A DNA stretch of 64,000 nucleotides, from NCBI RefSeq assembly GCF_013340205.1, contig NZ_BJTG01000001.1:62001-126000 (forward strand). The letters are read 5' to 3'. How positions within the stretch are numbered: position 1 is the stretch's first letter; the number at the start of each line of letters is the position of its first letter. Source of the stretch: Anaeromyxobacter diazotrophicus. GTDB taxonomy: Bacteria; Myxococcota; Myxococcia; Myxococcales; Anaeromyxobacteraceae. The notes beneath the pieces are model-generated. The model did no database searches, was not told the DNA's origin, and saw only the letters and a list, made by a program, of their open reading frames with translations. Of the stretch, positions 1 to 11,185 are shown in pieces. The position numbers and the translations under genes were made by a program.

Positions 1-1162
1 GGCCGACCACTGCACCATCTGCCACAAGTGCGCGAAGCCGTGCCCGGTGGACATCGACACCGGCGAGGTCTCGGTGCTCGAGCGCGAGATCCTGATGGCG
101 CACGGGTACAAGCACCACGCCGCCCCGACCCGCGCCACGCTGCGCTACCTCGAGTCCACCTCGCCCGCCTACAACGCGGCCTTCCGCGCCGGGGTGGTCC
201 GGCTCGGCGGCGCGCTGCAGCGGGCCGTGGCCCGGGTCGCCGGGCGCCCCGGCGCCGAAGGGGCGGGCGAGGCGCCCTACCCGCTCCAGCTCCTGCGCTC
301 GCCGCTGCCGCCCATCGACGCGGCCACCATGCGGGCCGCGCTCCCGGAGTGCGGGCCGGGCGAGGCGCTCGTGCTCGAGCCGGACGGGGAGGCCGCGGCG
401 ACGGTGCTCTACTTCCCGGGCTGCGGCTCGGAGCGGCTCTACGGCTCGGTGGGCATGGCGGCGCTGCACGTCCTGCTCGAGAGCGGCGCGCGGGTGGTGC
501 TGCCGCCGCCGTTCCTGTGCTGCGGGTTCCCGGCCTGGGCCAACGCCCGCACCGAGCAGCACGGCCGGATGGTGCTGCGGGACACGCTGGTGCTGAGCCA
601 GATCCGCGAGATGCTCTCCTACCTCGCCTTCGACGCGGTGGTCGTCACTTGCGGCACCTGCCGCGAGGGGCTCGTCGCGATGGAGGCCGGGCCCATCTTC
701 GGCTGCGAGGTGCAGGACCTCGCCCGGTTCGCGCTCTCGCGCGGGCTCGCCGAGCGCACCCGCGCCGCCGCCCCCGCCGGCGGGTACCTGTACCACGCCC
801 CCTGCCACGACTCCCTCGACGGCCAGGGCCCAGCGGTCATCGCCCAGCTCACCGGGGGCGCCGCGGAGAAGGTGCCGCACTGCTGCTCGGAGGCGGGCAC
901 GCTGGCGCTCTCGCGCCCCGACATCACCGACGCCATGCTCCACCGCAAGCGCGCCGCCCTGGGCGAGGCGCTGGCGGAGCGCCCCGAGGGCGCGGTGGTG
1001 CTCACGAACTGCCCGTCCTGCCTGCAGGGCCTCGGCCGCAACGCCGCGCTCGGCGCCGCGCCGCGCCACCTCGCCGTCGAGCTGGCGCGCGCGCTCTCGG
1101 GCGACCGCTGGCCGGAGCTCCTGCGCGAGCGCGCGGCCCGGGCGCAGGCCGTCCGGTTCTGA
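1..1162 (+). CDS. Fe-S/CCG-domain oxidoreductase, C-terminal part (5' end outside window)
   Basis: The open frame runs in from the left edge, so only the C-terminal ~386 residues are present. The first visible residues form a 4Fe-4S ferredoxin motif (C-x2-C-x2-C-x3-CP at residues 4-14). Two cysteine-rich CCG domains follow: one with PGCGSERLYG and CCGFP, the second with HAPCHDSLDG, CCSEAG and NCPSC. This architecture is that of the iron-sulfur part of glycolate oxidase, D-lactate dehydrogenase or heterodisulfide-reductase-like enzymes, in which CCG domains bind Fe-S clusters and pass electrons from an FAD domain. In large bacterial FAD-linked oxidases the same domains form the C-terminus of one long chain; whether that is so here depends on sequence outside the window. 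The substrate cannot be told. A strong hairpin follows the stop codon. Confidence 0.8.
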   Translation, partial: ADHCTICHKCAKPCPVDIDTGEVSVLEREILMAHGYKHHAAPTRATLRYLESTSPAYNAAFRAGVVRLGGALQRAVARVAGRPGAEGAGEAPYPLQLLRSPLPPIDAATMRAALPECGPGEALVLEPDGEAAATVLYFPGCGSERLYGSVGMAALHVLLESGARVVLPPPFLCCGFPAWANARTEQHGRMVLRDTLVLSQIREMLSYLAFDAVVVTCGTCREGLVAMEAGPIFGCEVQDLARFALSRGLAERTRAAAPAGGYLYHAPCHDSLDGQGPAVIAQLTGGAAEKVPHCCSEAGTLALSRPDITDAMLHRKRAALGEALAERPEGAVVLTNCPSCLQGLGRNAALGAAPRHLAVELARALSGDRWPELLRERAARAQAVRF

Positions 1163-1208
1163 CGCGCGGGCGCGGGCCGCGCCCCGCGGCCGGCCGCCGG
1201 GGGGAGAC

Positions 1209-1233
1209 GGGGGCGGGGCCTCACCCCGCCCCC
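1209..1233. terminator. Hairpin between convergent genes, likely bidirectional terminator
   Basis: A perfect 10-bp inverted repeat (GGGGGCGGGG and CCCCGCCCCC) encloses the loop CCTCA. It lies between the stop codons of the Fe-S oxidoreductase (1162) and the convergent binding-protein gene (1247). There is no T tract, so termination efficiency is uncertain, but the position fits a shared terminator. Confidence 0.6.
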
Positions 1234-1246
1234 GAGCCCGGTTCCG

Positions 1247-2398
1247 CTACTTCCAGCCCGGGAACGGCCACACGGCCTTCCCGGCGGCGAGCTCCTGCGG
1301 CCACACGGTGACGTGCTTGCCGTCCTGGACCTGCTCCACCAGCATCTGGTGCTTGTTCTGGTTGGTGTAGCCCTCGTAGTCCTGGAACTTCACCGGGCCG
1401 TCCACGCCGTTCCAGCTGCCCGCGTCGAGCCCCTGGCGAAGCTTCTCGCGGTCGCCGTTCGCCTTGGCGGCCTCCTCCCCCAGGATCATCATCGCGGCGT
1501 AGGCGGTGGCGGCGTGGTAGGTCGGCGGCTTGCCGAACTGCTTCACGTACCGGTCGTTGAACTCCTTCGCGCCCGGCCAGCTCACCTGCGGCGTCCACTG
1601 CGACGAGGCGAAGACGCCGTTCGAGATCGCCTTCTCGTTCGCGAACGGGACCGTCGAGAAGCCGGCCCCGGCGCCCAGGAACGCCTGCGGCGAGAGGCCG
1701 ATCTCGCGCGACTGCCGCATGAGCAGGATGGCGTCCGCGACGTACGACACCATGAAGACGACGTCGGGGTTCGTGCCCTTGAGCTTCACCAGCGTCGAGC
1801 GGTAGTCCGGCGAGCCCTTCGAGTAGGCCTCCTCGAACACCACCTTGAGCCCCTTCTTCTCCGCGTACGCCTTGGCGCTCTTCGAGCCGGAGATGCCGAA
1901 GTCGGTGTTCTCCCCGAGGATGGCGATGGTCTTCGGCTTCCCCAGCGAGAGCGCCATGTCGAGCAGGATCGAGGCGTAGTCGCCGGTGGTGGCCGACACG
2001 CGGAAGACCCACTTGTACCCTTGGCGCGTGATCTCCTCCTTCGACGCGACCGGGTTCACCAGGGGCACCTTGTAGCGCTCGGCGGCCTTGGCCACCGCGC
2101 TCGTCACCGCGGAGGTGTAGGCGCCGACCACGCCGGCGACGTTGTCGCGGGTGGCGAGCTTCTCCAGCGCGGAGAGCCCGATCTGCGGCTTGCCCGTGTC
2201 GTCCTCCCACACGAGCTGCGCGTCGATGCCCTTCTTCTTCAGGTCCTCCTGGGCCAGCTTGATGCCGTTGGTGAGGTTCTCGCCGATGGGGGCCTCCGGG
2301 CCCGTCATCGAGTTGATGACTCCGAGCTTCACCGTCGCCGCGCTGGCCGGCCGGGCCAGTGCCAGGGCGAGCAGCGCGATCCAGGTCTTATTCACCAT
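1247..2398 (-). CDS. Branched-chain amino-acid ABC transporter substrate-binding protein (LivJ/LivK type)
   Basis: 383 residues. The N-terminus is a classic Sec signal peptide (hydrophobic core LALLALALARPASAA), so the protein is periplasmic. The mature part begins TVKLGVINSMTGPEAPIGEN, the hallmark opening of the periplasmic-binding-protein type 1 fold used by LivJ/LivK and related amide or amino-acid receptors, and it carries the family signatures DDTGKP and GVVGAYTS. The start is supported by a GGAGGAG ribosome-binding site 6 bases before the ATG. No permease or ATPase genes accompany it, so it is an orphan receptor whose transporter must be encoded elsewhere. The ligand cannot be assigned; aromatic acids, amides and amino acids are all known in this family. 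Confidence 0.88.
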   Translation of the reverse strand: MVNKTWIALLALALARPASAATVKLGVINSMTGPEAPIGENLTNGIKLAQEDLKKKGIDAQLVWEDDTGKPQIGLSALEKLATRDNVAGVVGAYTSAVTSAVAKAAERYKVPLVNPVASKEEITRQGYKWVFRVSATTGDYASILLDMALSLGKPKTIAILGENTDFGISGSKSAKAYAEKKGLKVVFEEAYSKGSPDYRSTLVKLKGTNPDVVFMVSYVADAILLMRQSREIGLSPQAFLGAGAGFSTVPFANEKAISNGVFASSQWTPQVSWPGAKEFNDRYVKQFGKPPTYHAATAYAAMMILGEEAAKANGDREKLRQGLDAGSWNGVDGPVKFQDYEGYTNQNKHQMLVEQVQDGKHVTVWPQELAAGKAVWPFPGWK

Positions 2399-2484
2399 GT
2401 GTGACTCCTCCGGGGAGGCGAGCCGTGAACCTCCTGTGTACGAGGCCCCGACGAAGGGTGCAAGCGCGACGTGCCCGGCGGGTG

Positions 2485-3252
2485 CTAACGCCCGATCCGG
2501 GTCGGGTGCGCGTAGACGTTGAGCGACTCGCCCCGGACGAACCCGGCCAGCGTCAGGCCGGCCGCCCGCGCCAGGTCCACCGCCAGCGTGGTCGGAGCGG
2601 ACACGCTCGCCAGGATGGGGATCCCGGCCCGCGCCGCCTTCTGGACCATCTCGAAGCTGGCGCGGCCGCTCACGACGAGCAGCGCCGGCCGGCCCGCCTC
2701 CGGGGCGCCCGGCCCGAGGCGGCCCTCGCGCAGCAGCGCGCCGACCACCTTGTCCACCGCGTTGTGGCGCCCGACGTCCTCGCGCGCCACCAGCCGGCGA
2801 CCCGCCGCGTCATGGGCCGCCGCCGCGTGGGTGCCGCCGGTCCGCGCGAAGGTGCCCTGCGCCTCGCGCAGGCTCGCCACCGCCGCCGTCACCACCGGCC
2901 AGGGCACGGCGGGGCCGGCGGGGAGCGGGGCGCAGCAGGACACCAGGTCCTCGACGCTGCGCCGCCCGCACACCCCGCAGGCGGCGGTGGTGAGGCTGCC
3001 GCGCCGGCTCGCCTCGACCCGCTCGACGGCGAGCGCCACGCCGGCGCCCGGGGCCACCTCGACCACGTTGCCGTAGCCCTCCTCGCCGGGCCGCCCGCAG
3101 TGCGCCACCGAGCCGACGTCCGCCGGGGACGCGATGAGGCCCTCGCCCCAGAGGAAGCCGAGGGTCAGGTCCCCGTCGTCCCCGGGGGTCCGCATGGTGA
3201 CGGCGACCGGGTCGCCGGAGATGCGGATCTCGAGCGGCTCCTCCACCGCCAC
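2485..3252 (-). CDS. fdhD: Formate dehydrogenase accessory sulfurtransferase FdhD
   Basis: 255 residues from the GTG at 3252. FdhD moves sulfur from a cysteine desulfurase to the molybdenum cofactor of formate dehydrogenase in the cytoplasm. The family core is clear: VAVEEPLEIRISG at the N-terminus, DLTLGFLWGEGLI, the redox motif ACGVCGRRSVEDL (CxxC near residue 84), FARTGGTHAAA, and REDVGRHNAVDKVVG. The GTG has a GGAGG box 5 bases upstream. However, the frame is open upstream and encodes VHDPRTGAVREDS, which resembles the usual FdhD lead-in, so translation may begin earlier; no ATG, GTG or TTG is available there, only an ATC at 3318 behind a GAGGAGG box. No formate dehydrogenase gene is near. 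glgX is divergent. Confidence 0.92.
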   Translation of the reverse strand: MAVEEPLEIRISGDPVAVTMRTPGDDGDLTLGFLWGEGLIASPADVGSVAHCGRPGEEGYGNVVEVAPGAGVALAVERVEASRRGSLTTAACGVCGRRSVEDLVSCCAPLPAGPAVPWPVVTAAVASLREAQGTFARTGGTHAAAAHDAAGRRLVAREDVGRHNAVDKVVGALLREGRLGPGAPEAGRPALLVVSGRASFEMVQKAARAGIPILASVSAPTTLAVDLARAAGLTLAGFVRGESLNVYAHPTRIGR

Positions 3253-3419
3253 GCTGTCCTCCCGGACGGCGCCGGTGCGGGGGTCGTGGACGGGTCTGCT
3301 GGCGTGGCGCGCGGGGATGGGATGCCTCCTCGAGGGTGTGTTTACCGCATCGCCCGCCGGCGCGCTCGGCGCCCGAACGCCCGCGCGCCGGCGAGCGGCG
3401 CGGTGGCTAGCTTTCCGGC

Positions 3420-5546
<2,127 letters not shown>

Positions 5547-5570
5547 CCGGCGCGCCCGGACGGGCCCCGC

Positions 5571-6524
5571 TCACAGCCTCAACCGGCCGATGAGGGGCAC
5601 GTGGTCGGAGAGCCCCGCGAACGGCGAGCGGCGATCGCCGAAGCGGGCCGTGCCGTCGAGGTCCACCCAGTGCACGCCGTTCCCGAAGAACACGTGGTCG
5701 AGGTGCATGCGCAGCCGCATGAACCCGGCGGTGGGGAAGCCGCGCGGGTCGAGCCCGGTGCAGAGGCCGCAGACCCGCTCGGCGCAGGTGAAGCCCGCCT
5801 CCTCGGTGAGGTGGCGGAAGACCGGCGACCCGGGCGCAGAGTTGAAATCGCCGCACACCACGAACGGCTCGCCGCGGGCGTGCCGCTGGACGAACGCCGC
5901 CAGCGTGCGCGCCTCGTGGACCTGGTTCGGGCCCCAGCCCATGCGGAGCCGCTCCGCCCAGAACTCGCGCGCGAAGGGCGTGGGGAGCGACAGGTGGGTG
6001 TTGAACACGTGGAGCGGGCCGGCGGGCGTGCGGACGCGCATGTGCGCGCAGATGCGGGTCTGCTTGCGATCCTTCCAGCGCTCCACGTGGTGGTGGGTGA
6101 TGTGCTCCGGCGACTCCACGTTGTGGTGGTCGACGGCCAGCCGGTCGCGGTGCACCAGGATGGCGAGGCCGGTGGTGTAGATGGGCACGCCCCGCAGCTG
6201 GTTGACGTGCGCCCGGAAGTAGAAGCTCTCGTAGGGCGAGGTGCGCGCGTCGCCCGCGAAGGCGGCCTCGAGCTCGTGCATGAACGCCTCGAGCTGGGTC
6301 TCGCCGCGCCGGCCGCGGAAGGCCACCCGGGACCGGAGCGAGATGGTCTCGATCTCCTGGAGGCAGACCACGTCCGCCAGCGGCTCGAGCACCGCCAGGC
6401 GCGTCGCGATGCGCCGCTGCGCGGCGCGGGTCGAGGCGAGGCCGCGCAGCCCGTGCCCGAAGTAGCGGACGTTGTAGCTCATCACCCGCAGCGGGGAGCG
6501 CGGCACGGCGGGATCATAAGGCAT
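5571..6524 (-). CDS. Endonuclease/exonuclease/phosphatase (EEP) family hydrolase
   Basis: 317 residues from the ATG at 6524. The frame is open further upstream, but that part is Arg/Gly-rich and unlike a protein, while the ATG directly precedes the conserved start PLRVMSYNVRYFG. EEP hydrolases are Mg2+-dependent phosphodiesterases or phosphatases. The expected motifs are present: MSYNVR, VVCLQEIE with the metal-binding Glu, FNTHLSLP, FVVCGDFNSAPGSP and LSDHVPLIG with the terminal Asp-His pair. There is no signal peptide, so it is probably cytoplasmic. The substrate cannot be told: members act on DNA, phosphoinositides, sphingomyelin or other phosphodiesters. It converges on glgX with only 24 bases between the stop codons. 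Confidence 0.85.
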   Translation of the reverse strand: MPYDPAVPRSPLRVMSYNVRYFGHGLRGLASTRAAQRRIATRLAVLEPLADVVCLQEIETISLRSRVAFRGRRGETQLEAFMHELEAAFAGDARTSPYESFYFRAHVNQLRGVPIYTTGLAILVHRDRLAVDHHNVESPEHITHHHVERWKDRKQTRICAHMRVRTPAGPLHVFNTHLSLPTPFAREFWAERLRMGWGPNQVHEARTLAAFVQRHARGEPFVVCGDFNSAPGSPVFRHLTEEAGFTCAERVCGLCTGLDPRGFPTAGFMRLRMHLDHVFFGNGVHWVDLDGTARFGDRRSPFAGLSDHVPLIGRLRL

Positions 6525-6763
6525 CGGCGGCGCCCGGCGCCGTGCCCGCCCTCTCGCCCGCAACCCGAGAGGACCCCCAACCGCGAGCGCGCCGGCGAGG
6601 GCGCGGGCCGCTCGCGCGCGTCCCAACAGGCTTTTCCGCCCCCGAGGGCGTTGCGAGGATCGCCCCACAGCATGATTGTTGTGGAGCAGGTCACGGCTCC
6701 GAGCCCGAGTCGCCGCGAGCGCGGCTGGGGCCGGTCACCGCCCAGCTTCGTCGAGGAGGTCAA

Positions 6764-6943
6764 GTGGCGCCCACCACCCGGGTCACGCTCGCGCGCGACA
6801 CTTACCTGGCAGCGCTGCGCGCCGCCCGCGCCCACTCCACGGCGCGCACCTGGGCGCGCCTGCTGCGCGCCGCGCGCAACCTGCGCGAGGCGTCCACCGA
6901 GGCCGAGCGCCAGGTGGTGCGCGACCGGCGGCCGCGGCCGTGA
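6764..6943 (+). CDS. Small hypothetical protein (59 aa)
   Basis: A short frame starting at GTG 6764, preceded by a near-perfect Shine-Dalgarno box (GAGGAGG, 4 bases before the start), which is the main reason to call it. The product is basic and predicted helical: an opening VAPTTRVTLARDTYLAAL, then an Arg/Ala-rich helix and the end VVRDRRPRP. No known domain is recognised. It sits 83 bases upstream of the AidB-like gene in the same direction, so it could be a small leader gene of that unit. The 239 bases before it (6525-6763) contain no other gene that can be supported. Confidence 0.45.
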   Translation: MAPTTRVTLARDTYLAALRAARAHSTARTWARLLRAARNLREASTEAERQVVRDRRPRP

Positions 6944-7026
6944 CTCCCGGCCCTTTGCGCCCCCGGTTGGGGTGACGCCCCGATCCTCGGCGGCCCCGCG
7001 GCAGCGCGGCGATCACCTCCCGCTCC

Positions 7027-8691
7027 ATGGCCTTCTTCCAGAGCCCGCCCCAGCTCCAGAACACCTACGCCGCGGACCCGCTCCTCCAGGAGTACCTCGC
7101 CCTCCAGCTCCCCGACGCGCTGGCCCGGTTCGAGCCCGAGCTCCGGCACCTGGGCGAGCTCGCGGCGGGGGAGCTCCTCCGGTTGCAGGAAGCCGACCGC
7201 TGCGCCGAGCCGCGCCACGTCCCGTTCGACGCCTGGGGGCGGCGCGTCGACACCATCGAGCTGACGCCGCTGTGGAAGGCGGCCGCCCGGCTCGCCGCCG
7301 AGCACGGCCTCGTCGCGATCCCCTACGAGCGCCCGCTGGGCGCGCGCTCGCGCCTGCTCCAGCTCGCGCTCCTGCACGTCGTGGAGCCGTCGCTCGACGT
7401 CTACTCCTGCCCCCTCGCCATGTCCGACGGCGCCGCGCGGACCCTGCTCGACCTGGCGCACCCCGCGCTGGTGGCGCGGGCGCTGCCCCGCCTCACCTCG
7501 CGCGACCCCGCGCGCGCCTGGACGAGCGGACAGTGGATGACGGAGCGGACCGGCGGCTCCGACGTCTCCGGCACCGAGACCGTCGCCCGCCAGGACGGCG
7601 CGGGGTGGCGGCTCTGGGGCACGAAGTGGTTCAGCTCCGCCACCACCGCCGAGATGGCGCTCGCGCTGGCGCGCCCCGAGGGCAACCCAGCCGGCGGCCG
7701 CGGGCTCGCGCTGTTCTACCTGGAGACGCGCCTGGCCAGCGGCGCGTCCAACGGCATGGTGGTGCACCGCCTGAAGGAGAAGCTCGGGACCCGCAAGCTC
7801 CCCACCGCCGAGCTGGGCCTGGAGGGCGCCGCCGCCGAGCCGGTGGCGGGACTGACGGAAGGCGTCAAGCACGTCGCCTCCATGCTGAACGTGACCCGGC
7901 TGTGGAACTCCGTCTGCGCGGCCGCCGGGATGCAGCGGGCGCTGGCGCTCGCGCGGGACTACGCCCGGCGGCGGCACGCCTTCGGCGGTCCGCTGCTCGA
8001 GCGCCCGCTCCACGCCGACACGCTCGCCGGCCTGGAGTCGGAGCGGGAGGGAGCGTTCCTCCTCGCCTTCCGCGCCGCGGCCCTGCTCGGCCTGCGGGAG
8101 GCGGGAGAGGCGTCCGCGGCGGAGCTGCTGGCGCTCCGGACCGTCACGCCGCTCGCGAAGCTCACCACCGGCAAGCAGGCGGTGGCCGTCGCCTCGGAGG
8201 CGCTGGAGTGCTTCGGCGGCGCGGGCTACGTCGAGGACACCGGCCTGCCCCGGCTCCTGCGCGACGCGCAGGTGCTCCCGATCTGGGAGGGCACCACCAA
8301 CGTGCTCGCCCTCGACCTCTTGCGGGCGCTCGCGCCCGAGGGCGCGCTGCCGGCGCTCGCGGGCGAGCTGCGGGCCGCCGCCGCGGCCGCGCGCGACCCG
8401 TCGCTGCGGGCGCCCGCGGAGGCGGCGCTGCGCGCGCTGGAGCACGCCCTGGCGTGGCTCGACCGGACCGCGGGCGCGCCCGCGGCCCGGGAGGCGGGCG
8501 CGCGCCGGCTGGCGCTCACGCTCGGTCGCGCGCTCGAGCTGGCGCTCCTGTGCGCCCACGCCCAGGGCTGCCTCGACGCCGGGCGCGGCGGCCGCGCGGC
8601 GGCGGCGGCCCGGCGGCTGGCGCGGAACGGGGTGGACCTGCTGGCGGACGAGCCGGACGCCGCCGGCGCGGCGGCGCTCGCCGGCGGGTGA
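7027..8691 (+). CDS. AidB-like acyl-CoA dehydrogenase family protein
   Basis: 554 residues, the length of AidB and longer than the ~380 of a plain acyl-CoA dehydrogenase. AidB is an FAD flavoprotein of the E. coli adaptive response that binds DNA; many homologues have weak isovaleryl-CoA dehydrogenase activity. Visible features: the N-terminal AidB domain beginning [19 protein letters not shown], the middle beta-domain motif [29 protein letters not shown], the [13 protein letters not shown] stretch, and the dehydrogenase signature [20 protein letters not shown] followed by [13 protein letters not shown]. No ada or alkB gene is adjacent, so a role in alkylation defence is inference; a catabolic enzyme is the alternative. 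Its stop codon abuts that of the convergent YihY gene. Confidence 0.85.
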   Translation: MAFFQSPPQLQNTYAADPLLQEYLALQLPDALARFEPELRHLGELAAGELLRLQEADRCAEPRHVPFDAWGRRVDTIELTPLWKAAARLAAEHGLVAIPYERPLGARSRLLQLALLHVVEPSLDVYSCPLAMSDGAARTLLDLAHPALVARALPRLTSRDPARAWTSGQWMTERTGGSDVSGTETVARQDGAGWRLWGTKWFSSATTAEMALALARPEGNPAGGRGLALFYLETRLASGASNGMVVHRLKEKLGTRKLPTAELGLEGAAAEPVAGLTEGVKHVASMLNVTRLWNSVCAAAGMQRALALARDYARRRHAFGGPLLERPLHADTLAGLESEREGAFLLAFRAAALLGLREAGEASAAELLALRTVTPLAKLTTGKQAVAVASEALECFGGAGYVEDTGLPRLLRDAQVLPIWEGTTNVLALDLLRALAPEGALPALAGELRAAAAAARDPSLRAPAEAALRALEHALAWLDRTAGAPAAREAGARRLALTLGRALELALLCAHAQGCLDAGRGGRAAAAARRLARNGVDLLADEPDAAGAAALAGG

Positions 8692-9756
8692 TCACACCTC
8701 GCGCCGGCGCAGCCACAGCGCCGCCCCGACCAGCGCCGCCAGGCCGGCCAGGGCGCGGCCGCGCGCGCTCGCGGCGGCGCGCCCGGCCGCCTCCCCGCGG
8801 GAGAAGGCGCCGGCCGGCTCCAGCGGCTCCTCCACCTCGGTCTTCGTCCCGCTCGCCCCGGAGTCGGCGAGCCGCTTCGCGCCGGCGCGCTTCCCCTCCT
8901 CGGACTTGTGCTCGATGACCGCGTTCGCCTCCGCCCCGGCGAGCAAGACGAGCGACGAGAGCCACATCCACAGCAGCATGACGATCGCGCCGCCGACGGA
9001 GCCGTAGGTGGCGTCGTAGCTGCCGAAGTGGGCGACGTACTGCGAGAAGCCCCAGGAGGCGATCACCCACAGCACGACGCCCATCACCGAGCCGGGCGTG
9101 ATGAACTTGAAGTCCTGCTCCACGTCCGGGAGGACGTAGTAGAGCAGCGCCCACAGGAACATCATGAGGACGCCCGCCACCGGGAACCGGAGCCAGGTGA
9201 GCGCCGTGCCGAGCGGCCCGCCGATGGCGTCGCCGATGGGGCCGGCCGCCACCGCCACCACCCCCGCCACCAGCGCGATGGCGCCGGCCACGAGCGTCAT
9301 GAGCAGCGCCAGGCCGCGCGCCTTCCAGAACGGGCGCCCCTCCTGCACGCCGTAGATGATGTTGAGCGCGCGCTGCACCTCGGCCACGCCGCTGGAGGCG
9401 CTCCACAGGGCGACGACCGCGCCCACCGTGAGGAGCCCCGTCTTGGAGTCGGAGGCGACGGCGCGGATCCGGTCGCCGAGGATCTGGGTCACGTTCGCCG
9501 GCGCGATCTGGCCGAGCTGCTGCACGATCTGCTCCGCCTGGTCGGGCGTGATGACCAGGCTCGCCAGCGCCACCAGGAAGAGGAGGAACGGGAAGAGCGC
9601 CATCACGCCGGAGTAGGTGACGGCGCCCGCCCAGTCGGTGATCATGTCGCGCGTCAGCTCGTCCTTGAACGCGACGGCGAACTCCTTCCAACCCATGCCC
9701 TTGCCGGGGAAGCGCACGCGGACCTCCTGCGAGTCGTCCCCCGTCAAGTTACGCAC
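8692..9756 (-). CDS. YihY/BrkB-family inner-membrane protein
   Basis: 354 residues. The YihY/BrkB family (once called RNase BN) comprises inner-membrane proteins with six transmembrane helices and no agreed function. After a cytoplasmic start (WKEFAVAFKDELTRDMITDW) comes the first helix with the family motif GVMALFPFLLFLVALASL, then SASSGVAEVQRALNIIYGV, later helices, and the conserved ending FGSYDATYGSVGGAIVMLLW. The C-terminal ~70 residues after the last core helix are a charged linker followed by a short hydrophobic segment ending in LRRREV. The GTG at 9756 is the furthest start; the ATG at 9696 (MGWKEF) is a good alternative that loses no family residues. Stop codons of this gene and the AidB-like gene touch. 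Confidence 0.85.
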   Translation of the reverse strand: MRNLTGDDSQEVRVRFPGKGMGWKEFAVAFKDELTRDMITDWAGAVTYSGVMALFPFLLFLVALASLVITPDQAEQIVQQLGQIAPANVTQILGDRIRAVASDSKTGLLTVGAVVALWSASSGVAEVQRALNIIYGVQEGRPFWKARGLALLMTLVAGAIALVAGVVAVAAGPIGDAIGGPLGTALTWLRFPVAGVLMMFLWALLYYVLPDVEQDFKFITPGSVMGVVLWVIASWGFSQYVAHFGSYDATYGSVGGAIVMLLWMWLSSLVLLAGAEANAVIEHKSEEGKRAGAKRLADSGASGTKTEVEEPLEPAGAFSRGEAAGRAAASARGRALAGLAALVGAALWLRRREV

Positions 9757-9810
9757 GGCGGCGCCGGCGAGCGGGGCGCGCCCGCCTGGCGCTCGCCGGG
9801 CCGGCGGCGG

Positions 9811-10332
9811 TCAGAGCCGCACGCGCACCTCGTAGCGCCGGTTCTTCGCCTTCTTGGCGGGGGTGTCGTCGCGCTTCACCAGCGGCCGCTCCGAGCCCAG
9901 GCCCACGGCCGTCACGTCGCTCTCGGGCACGCCCTTCGCCACGAGCTCCTTCCGCATGCGCTCGGCGCGCTTCTGCGAGAGCTCCTTGTTGTGCGCCGCG
10001 CTGCCGGAGGAGTCGGTGTGACCGGAGACCTCGAACTTGAAGCTCCTCACGCCGGCCGCCTCGAGCCGCTTCTTCGCGTCGACGACCGCCTGCGCCAGCC
10101 GACGCGCCTTCTGATCGCACCCCGGCGCCAGCTCGTCGGAGTCGGTCTTGAACGAGCACTGGTTCTTGCGGCTCTCGTCGAGGAGCCGGGTGTTGATCTG
10201 CTTCTCCAGCTTCCCGGCGGCCGCCCCCCCGACGGCCTTCTTGCCGAGGTCCCACGCGGTCTGCGCCGGCGCGGGGCGCGCGGCGAGCAGGACCAGGGCG
10301 AGGAAGGCGAGGCGTGTCGTGAAACGTCCCAT
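9811..10332 (-). CDS. OmpA-family C-terminal domain protein, exported
   Basis: 173 residues. It begins with a Sec signal peptide (LAFLALVLLAARPAPAQ). After a linker of about 60 residues comes an OmpA-like peptidoglycan-binding domain: a short strand FKFEVSGHTDSSGSAAHNKE, the conserved LSQKRAERMRKELVAKGV helix, and the ending GSERPLVKRDDTPAKKAKNR with RRYEVRVRL. These are the residues that bind diaminopimelate of peptidoglycan. There is no beta-barrel and no lipobox, so it is probably a soluble periplasmic protein that holds to the cell wall. It faces away from the DUF72 gene, whose start is 57 bases off, leaving a short divergent promoter region. Confidence 0.85.
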   Translation of the reverse strand: MGRFTTRLAFLALVLLAARPAPAQTAWDLGKKAVGGAAAGKLEKQINTRLLDESRKNQCSFKTDSDELAPGCDQKARRLAQAVVDAKKRLEAAGVRSFKFEVSGHTDSSGSAAHNKELSQKRAERMRKELVAKGVPESDVTAVGLGSERPLVKRDDTPAKKAKNRRYEVRVRL

Positions 10333-10388
10333 GCGGTGCTCTCCAGGGTGAAGGTCAGGATGCAGAGCTTATCCGGAAGAGGCTCTCC

Positions 10389-11114
10389 GTGCGCGTGCTC
10401 ACCGGGACGAGCGGCTTCAGCTACGCGGCCTGGAACGGCGTCTTCTACCCGCCGCGCCTGCCCGCCGGCGCGCGGCTCGCCCACTACGCCTCGCGCCTCG
10501 ACACCGTCGAGGCGAACGCGACCTTCTACCGGATGCCGCGGCCCGAGCTCCTGGCCGGCTGGCGCGCGCAGGTGCCGGCGGGCTTCACCTTCGCCCTCAA
10601 GGCGCCGCGGCGCATCACGCACCAGGCGCAGCTGCGCGGCGCCGACGCGCTCCTCGCCGCCTGGTCGCGCGCGACCGCCGAGCTGGGCGAGGCGCTCGGC
10701 CCGGTGCTGTACCAGCTCCCGCCCACCCTCGCCCGCGACCTGCCGCGGCTGCGCGACTTCCTCGCCCTGCTCCCGCGCGGCGCCGCGAGCGCGTTCGAGT
10801 TTCGCCACCCCTCGTGGTTCCACGACCAGGTCCTGGGGGCGCTCGCCGACGCCGGGGCGGCGCTGTGCGCCGCCGAGACCGACGAGACACGCCCGCTGCT
10901 CGTGACCACGACCTCCTTCGGGTACCTCCGGTTGCGGCGGGCGTGGTACGGCCCGGCCGACCTCGGCCGGTGGGCGGAGCGCCTCCAGGCGCAGCCCTGG
11001 CGGGAGGCGTTCGTCTACTTCAAGCACGAGGACGAGGCCCGCGGCCCCGCCTTCGCGCTGGCCCTGCGGGAGCTGCTGCGCGCCGGGGCGCCCGCCCATC
11101 CGGCGGGGGCCTGA
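10389..11114 (+). CDS. DUF72 (YecE-family) protein
   Basis: 241 residues, the full length of the DUF72/YecE family, which has a TIM-barrel-like fold and no established function. The diagnostic motifs are clear: an opening VLTGTSGFSYAAWNGVFYPP, then YASRLDTVEANATFYRMP, FTFALKAPRRITH, VLYQLPPTLARDLPRL, FEFRHPSWFHD and the closing FVYFKHEDEARGPAFAL, where FxNN or FKHE motifs are normally found. The start is a GTG; the motif begins at residue 2, so little else is possible. It is probably transcribed alone or with the patatin gene 71 bases downstream. Confidence 0.85.
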   Translation: MRVLTGTSGFSYAAWNGVFYPPRLPAGARLAHYASRLDTVEANATFYRMPRPELLAGWRAQVPAGFTFALKAPRRITHQAQLRGADALLAAWSRATAELGEALGPVLYQLPPTLARDLPRLRDFLALLPRGAASAFEFRHPSWFHDQVLGALADAGAALCAAETDETRPLLVTTTSFGYLRLRRAWYGPADLGRWAERLQAQPWREAFVYFKHEDEARGPAFALALRELLRAGAPAHPAGA

Positions 11115-11185
11115 GGTCGGACGCGAGCGGACACGGCCAAAGGGGCACCTCCCGCTCGGCCGCCGGGCGATGGTAGGCTCGCGGC

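Noticed and set aside
5601-8918. Plus-strand open frame of over 1100 codons spanning the EEP and AidB-like genes
   Set aside because: No domain is recognised and composition is Arg/Ala/Pro-rich; real genes with motifs are in other frames.
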